From JAWVEV01 sp033856535 (GTDB lineage Bacteria; Actinomycetota; Thermoleophilia; Miltoncostaeales; Miltoncostaeaceae), in assembly GCA_033856535.1 (NCBI GenBank), contig JAWVEV010000139.1, positions 1 to 26,464 on the forward strand: DNA of 26,464 nt, given 5' to 3'. Positions 24,018-26,464 of this stretch are shown here, one piece after another; position 1 is the stretch's first letter; every line of letters begins with the position of its first letter. Made by a program: the position numbers and the translations under genes. Below the pieces are notes generated by a model. The model ran no database searches. It worked only from the letters and a program-made list of their open reading frames with translations, and was not told where the DNA came from.

Positions 24018-24476
24018 GTGGCCGAGGGCGTCGTCGAGCGGCTCGAGCAGGACACCAAGGACGCGATGCGGGCGCGCGACAAGCTGCGCCTGGGCGCCCT
24101 GCGGATGACCCGCGCCGCGCTGAAGAACGCCCAGATCGAGGCCCGCGGCGAGCTGAGCGAGGAGGCCGCGGTGCGCGTCGTGCGCGGCGTCGCCAAGCAG
24201 CACCGGGAGTCGATCGCCCAGTTCCGCGCCGGCGGGCGCGAGGACCTCGCCGAGCGCGAGGAGGCCGAGCTGGCGGTGGTGGAGCAGTACCTGCCGGCCC
24301 AGCTCGACGCCGCCGCCGTGGAGGCGCTGGTGGCCGCGGTCATCGCCGACGAGGGCGCCGAGGGGCCCAAGGACCTCGGGAGGGTGATGCGGTCCGCCAT
24401 GCAGCGCGCCGGCGGGCAAGCCGACGGAAACGAGGTGAGGATGACCGCGCAGCGCCTGCTGGAGGAGCGAGCATGA
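24018..24476 (+). CDS. GatB/YqeY domain protein
   Basis: The product has 152 residues from GTG 24018, chosen because GAGGGG lies 7 bases upstream. GTG 24012 in frame would have no spacing. The YqeY fold is evident: RLEQDTKDAMRARDKLRLGALRMTRAALKNAQIE at the start, AKQHRESIAQFRAGGREDLAEREEAELAVVEQYLP in the middle and the GatB-like C-terminal small domain (KDLGRVMRSAMQRAGGQADGNEV). The tail domain is shared with GatB, where it helps bind tRNA, but YqeY proteins have no proven function. It is the first gene of a chain joined by ATGA overlaps. Confidence 0.9.
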   Translation: MAEGVVERLEQDTKDAMRARDKLRLGALRMTRAALKNAQIEARGELSEEAAVRVVRGVAKQHRESIAQFRAGGREDLAEREEAELAVVEQYLPAQLDAAAVEALVAAVIADEGAEGPKDLGRVMRSAMQRAGGQADGNEVRMTAQRLLEERA

Positions 24477-24910
24477 GCACGACCCCGCCGCCCCCGCCCG
24501 GAGGTCCACCGCCGCCCGCCGGACCCCCGGGAGGCCCACCTCCCGGATTCCCGCCGCCGCCCGGCGCCGGCGGGATGCCGCCCGAGTTCTCGCCGCCCCC
24601 GCCCCCGGGCGGCGGCGCTCCCGGCGGCGTGCCCGCCGAGGGCGGCACCCGGTCGCCGCAGGACTCGATGACGCGGTACGACAAGGAGAAGGACGCGTAC
24701 CACTGCTCGTACGGGATCCCCACCGCGGCCCGGACGCTCTGGGACCCCCAGCGCGAGCTGATCGTGCGGATCGACCTCCACTCGCCCAAGGTGATCGGGT
24801 TCTCGATCCCCAACTTCACCGAGTGGCTGAAGACGCACGGCAAGGAGGACGGCTCGTTCGAGGTGGACCTGCCGCACGTCATCCCGATGGATCAGGTTCA
24901 AGGAGCATGA
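24473..24910 (+). CDS. Proline/glycine-rich protein with small C-terminal domain
   Basis: The product has 145 residues from ATG 24473, overlapping the previous stop by 4 bases (ATGA). Residues 1-62 are almost only Pro, Gly and Ala (PPPPPGGPPPPAGPPGG style), with no signal peptide. Residues 63-145 are a compact domain, TRYDKEKDAYHCSYG ... ELIVRIDLHSPKVIGFSIPNFTEW. It resembles DUF2283 (a YD..D.. strand, then an acidic/valine strand leading to GF.I), but the match is by eye only. No function can be given. Confidence 0.7.
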   Translation: MSTTPPPPPGGPPPPAGPPGGPPPGFPPPPGAGGMPPEFSPPPPPGGGAPGGVPAEGGTRSPQDSMTRYDKEKDAYHCSYGIPTAARTLWDPQRELIVRIDLHSPKVIGFSIPNFTEWLKTHGKEDGSFEVDLPHVIPMDQVQGA

Positions 24911-25386
24911 GTGACGGCGGGGCGGGCCGGGAGTCCGTCTGGGACTACCCGCGCCCGCCCCGGATCGAGGCGAGCGCGCGGCGGGTGCGCGTGGCGCTCG
25001 GCGGCGTGACCGTCGCCGAGAGCACTCGGGCCCACCGGGTGCTCGAGACCAGCCACCCGCCGGTCTACTACCTGCCCCCCGAGGACGTCGCAGAGGGGGC
25101 GCTGGCGCCGGCGCAGGGCACGAGCTTCTGCGAGTGGAAGGGCTCGGCCCGCTACCACACGGTGCGCGCCGGCGGCCGTGAGGCGCGGCGCGCGGCGTGG
25201 AGCTACCCGGACCCGGTGCCGGCCTTCGCCGCCATCGCCGGGCACGTGGCGTTCTATCCCGCGCTCACCGAGTGCTACCTCGACGACGAGCGGGTGCGGG
25301 GCCAGGAGGGCGGCTTCTACGGGGGCTGGGTCACGGACGAGATCGTCGGGCCGTTCAAGGGCGGCCCCGGGACCGGGGGGTGGTGA
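24907..25386 (+). CDS. DUF427 domain protein
   Basis: The product has 159 residues from ATG 24907 (ATGA overlap with the previous gene, GGAG just upstream). DUF427 is recognised by VWDYPRPPRIEASARRVRVALGGVTVAESTRAHRVLETSHPPVYYLPPEDV, then TSFCEWKGSARYHTV, AWSYPDPVPAFAAIAGHVAFYP and a final GFYGGWVTDEIVGPFKG. The fold is a small beta barrel of unknown biochemical role, widespread in Actinobacteria. It is co-translated with its upstream neighbour. Confidence 0.9.
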   Translation: MSDGGAGRESVWDYPRPPRIEASARRVRVALGGVTVAESTRAHRVLETSHPPVYYLPPEDVAEGALAPAQGTSFCEWKGSARYHTVRAGGREARRAAWSYPDPVPAFAAIAGHVAFYPALTECYLDDERVRGQEGGFYGGWVTDEIVGPFKGGPGTGGW

Positions 25387-25396
25387 GGCGGCCGAG

Positions 25397-26464
25397 CTGA
25401 CCGACGCCGAGCGCCGGCGCCTCGCGCCGTTCGTGACCGACCTCGACGGGCCGGTGTTCGCGCTCACGAACCTCCCCGAGGTGGTCAAGGGCGCGCTGTT
25501 CGCCCGCTACTCGCGCAGCCCCAAGTCGCTGCGCCGCCTGCTGCTGGACGAGTTCCTCCCGTCCGAGGGCGAGGACGCCCCCGCCGGCGCGGCGCGGGTC
25601 GGCGAGGAGCGCGCCGCGGCGCTCTACGGCCGCGTGCTCGCCGAGTACGGCGACGACTCGGTGGCCCAGCTCGGCGCGGCCCACGTCGCGGTGGAGGGCG
25701 CCTCGAACGTGCTCACCAAGGTGCTCGAGTGGGGGCGCCTGGCGAGCTACCTGGAGCAGTCCACCCGCTACATCTCGTTCGCCGAGCGGGTCGGCGGGCG
25801 CTACCGCTACCACCTGCCCGCGGCGGTCGCGGCGCACCCGGAGCTCGGGCCGCGCTACGAGGCGACCCTGGACGCCGCCTTCGCGACCTATGCCGCGCTG
25901 CTGCCCCAGGTCGAGGACTGGGTCGCGGCGGCGGCCCCGGGCGACGCGGACGAGGACGACCGCGCGCGGGCTCGGGCCGTCCGGGCGCGGGCGCTGGACG
26001 CGCTGCGCGGGCTCCTGCCCGCCGCCACCACCGCCAACGTCGGCGTGTTCGCCTCGGGGCAGGCCTACGAGTCGATGCTGGTGCGCATGGCCGCCCACCC
26101 GCTGCCCGAGGCGCGCGAGTGCGCCGCCCGGATGCTGGTCGAGCTGCGCAAGGTGATCCCGGATTTCCTGACCCGCGTGGACCGGCCGGATCGCGGCGGC
26201 GCCCACTCCGCCTACCTGGCCCGGGCCGAGGCGGCCACCGCGGCGCTCGGCGGCGAGCTGCTCGGCGCCACGGAGGCGGCCCCGGCGGGGCCGTCCGTGC
26301 GGCTGGTCGACTTCGACCCCGACGGCGAGGAGCGGGTCGTCGCGCACGCCCTCTGGCCATCCTCGGGACGCGACCTGGCCGAGGTGCGCGCCCGCGTCCG
26401 CGAGCTGCCGGCCGAGGACCGGGAGCGGGCCCTCGCGGCCTACGCCGGCGAGCGCGGCGACCGG
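25397..26464 (+). CDS. thyX: FAD-dependent thymidylate synthase (ThyX)-like protein, 3' truncated by the window
   Basis: ThyX makes dTMP with FAD and NADPH. The frame runs open to the last base (356 codons visible). I place the start at CTG 25397, with GTGAGG 8 bases upstream. GTG 25433 is a conventional alternative but cuts the segment LTDAERRRLAPFVTDLDGPVFAL, which relatives share. The core includes ALFARYSRSPKSLRRLLLDEF, YGDDSVAQLGAAHVAVEGASNVLTKVLEWGRLASYLEQSTRY and SGQAYESMLVRMAAHP. The ThyX motif R-H-R-x2-S-x-N-x2-S-x-R-Y is altered: Arg114, Ser117, Ser122, Arg124 and Tyr125 remain, while the first RH and the N are replaced (WG and L). Long, probably two-module ThyX-like proteins of this type occur in actinobacteria; activity is unproven. 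Confidence 0.8.
   Translation, partial: MTDAERRRLAPFVTDLDGPVFALTNLPEVVKGALFARYSRSPKSLRRLLLDEFLPSEGEDAPAGAARVGEERAAALYGRVLAEYGDDSVAQLGAAHVAVEGASNVLTKVLEWGRLASYLEQSTRYISFAERVGGRYRYHLPAAVAAHPELGPRYEATLDAAFATYAALLPQVEDWVAAAAPGDADEDDRARARAVRARALDALRGLLPAATTANVGVFASGQAYESMLVRMAAHPLPEARECAARMLVELRKVIPDFLTRVDRPDRGGAHSAYLARAEAATAALGGELLGATEAAPAGPSVRLVDFDPDGEERVVAHALWPSSGRDLAEVRARVRELPAEDRERALAAYAGERGDR

Noticed and set aside
22382..24901. Minus-strand frame of 839 codons across rarA, ltrA and yqeY
   Set aside because: Antisense of three recognisable genes; no domain of its own.

Overview
The window is very GC-rich (third codon positions almost all G or C) and densely coding on both strands. Several things point to an actinobacterium of the class Thermoleophilia (Solirubrobacterales or Gaiellales-like). 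These are the GTG starts, the mycobacterial-type CysO/CysM/Mec cysteine genes, the long actinobacterial ThyX-like protein, and secreted proteins ending in a Cys/Arg-rich beta-type module. The lineage is inferred; there is no rRNA or tRNA gene here. I saw no CRISPR array, prophage or transposase.

Layout. 1-3961 holds secreted or membrane proteins: the tail of an exported protein, a parallel beta-helix protein, a small membrane protein and, on the minus strand, a C-terminally anchored surface protein. 3962-4306 is a lower-GC intergenic region with several inverted repeats. It separates the surface protein from a divergent membrane diguanylate cyclase (4307-5761). A two-helix membrane protein abuts the cyclase. 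6058-7490 (minus) is fabI followed by an overlapping rraA-like gene. 7634-13655 is a central-carbon block: aceA with a clear promoter, aceB, a three-gene operon of small proteins (SHOCT, unknown, SnoaL-like), a MarR regulator, and gltA. aceA and aceB supply the glyoxylate shunt. gltA makes the citrate that feeds it, but its second catalytic histidine is read as proline. 13906-15846 is a NYN/OST-HTH RNA-binding-type protein with a long charged tail.

15893-18744 (minus) is a four-gene operon: rhodanese-MoeB/ThiF, the sulfur carrier CysO, the O-phosphoserine sulfhydrylase CysM and the JAMM protease Mec. Together they make cysteine from O-phosphoserine and a protein thiocarboxylate. 18899-19970 carries small unknown genes and 19986-21212 a Fsr-type exporter. 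21210-21372 is a MITE-like element lying exactly between that exporter's stop codon and the rarA start. 22745-25386 holds ltrA, a yqeY-like gene and two small overlapping genes. A thyX-like gene runs off the right edge.

Most useful for a second look: the His-to-Pro change in citrate synthase; the MITE-like element; three genes that seem to start with CTG-ACC just at or after an upstream stop codon; the CysO C-terminus extending past its diglycine; the NYN/OST-HTH protein with repeated basic motifs; and the degenerate ThyX motif. No wholly new multi-gene system is evident.
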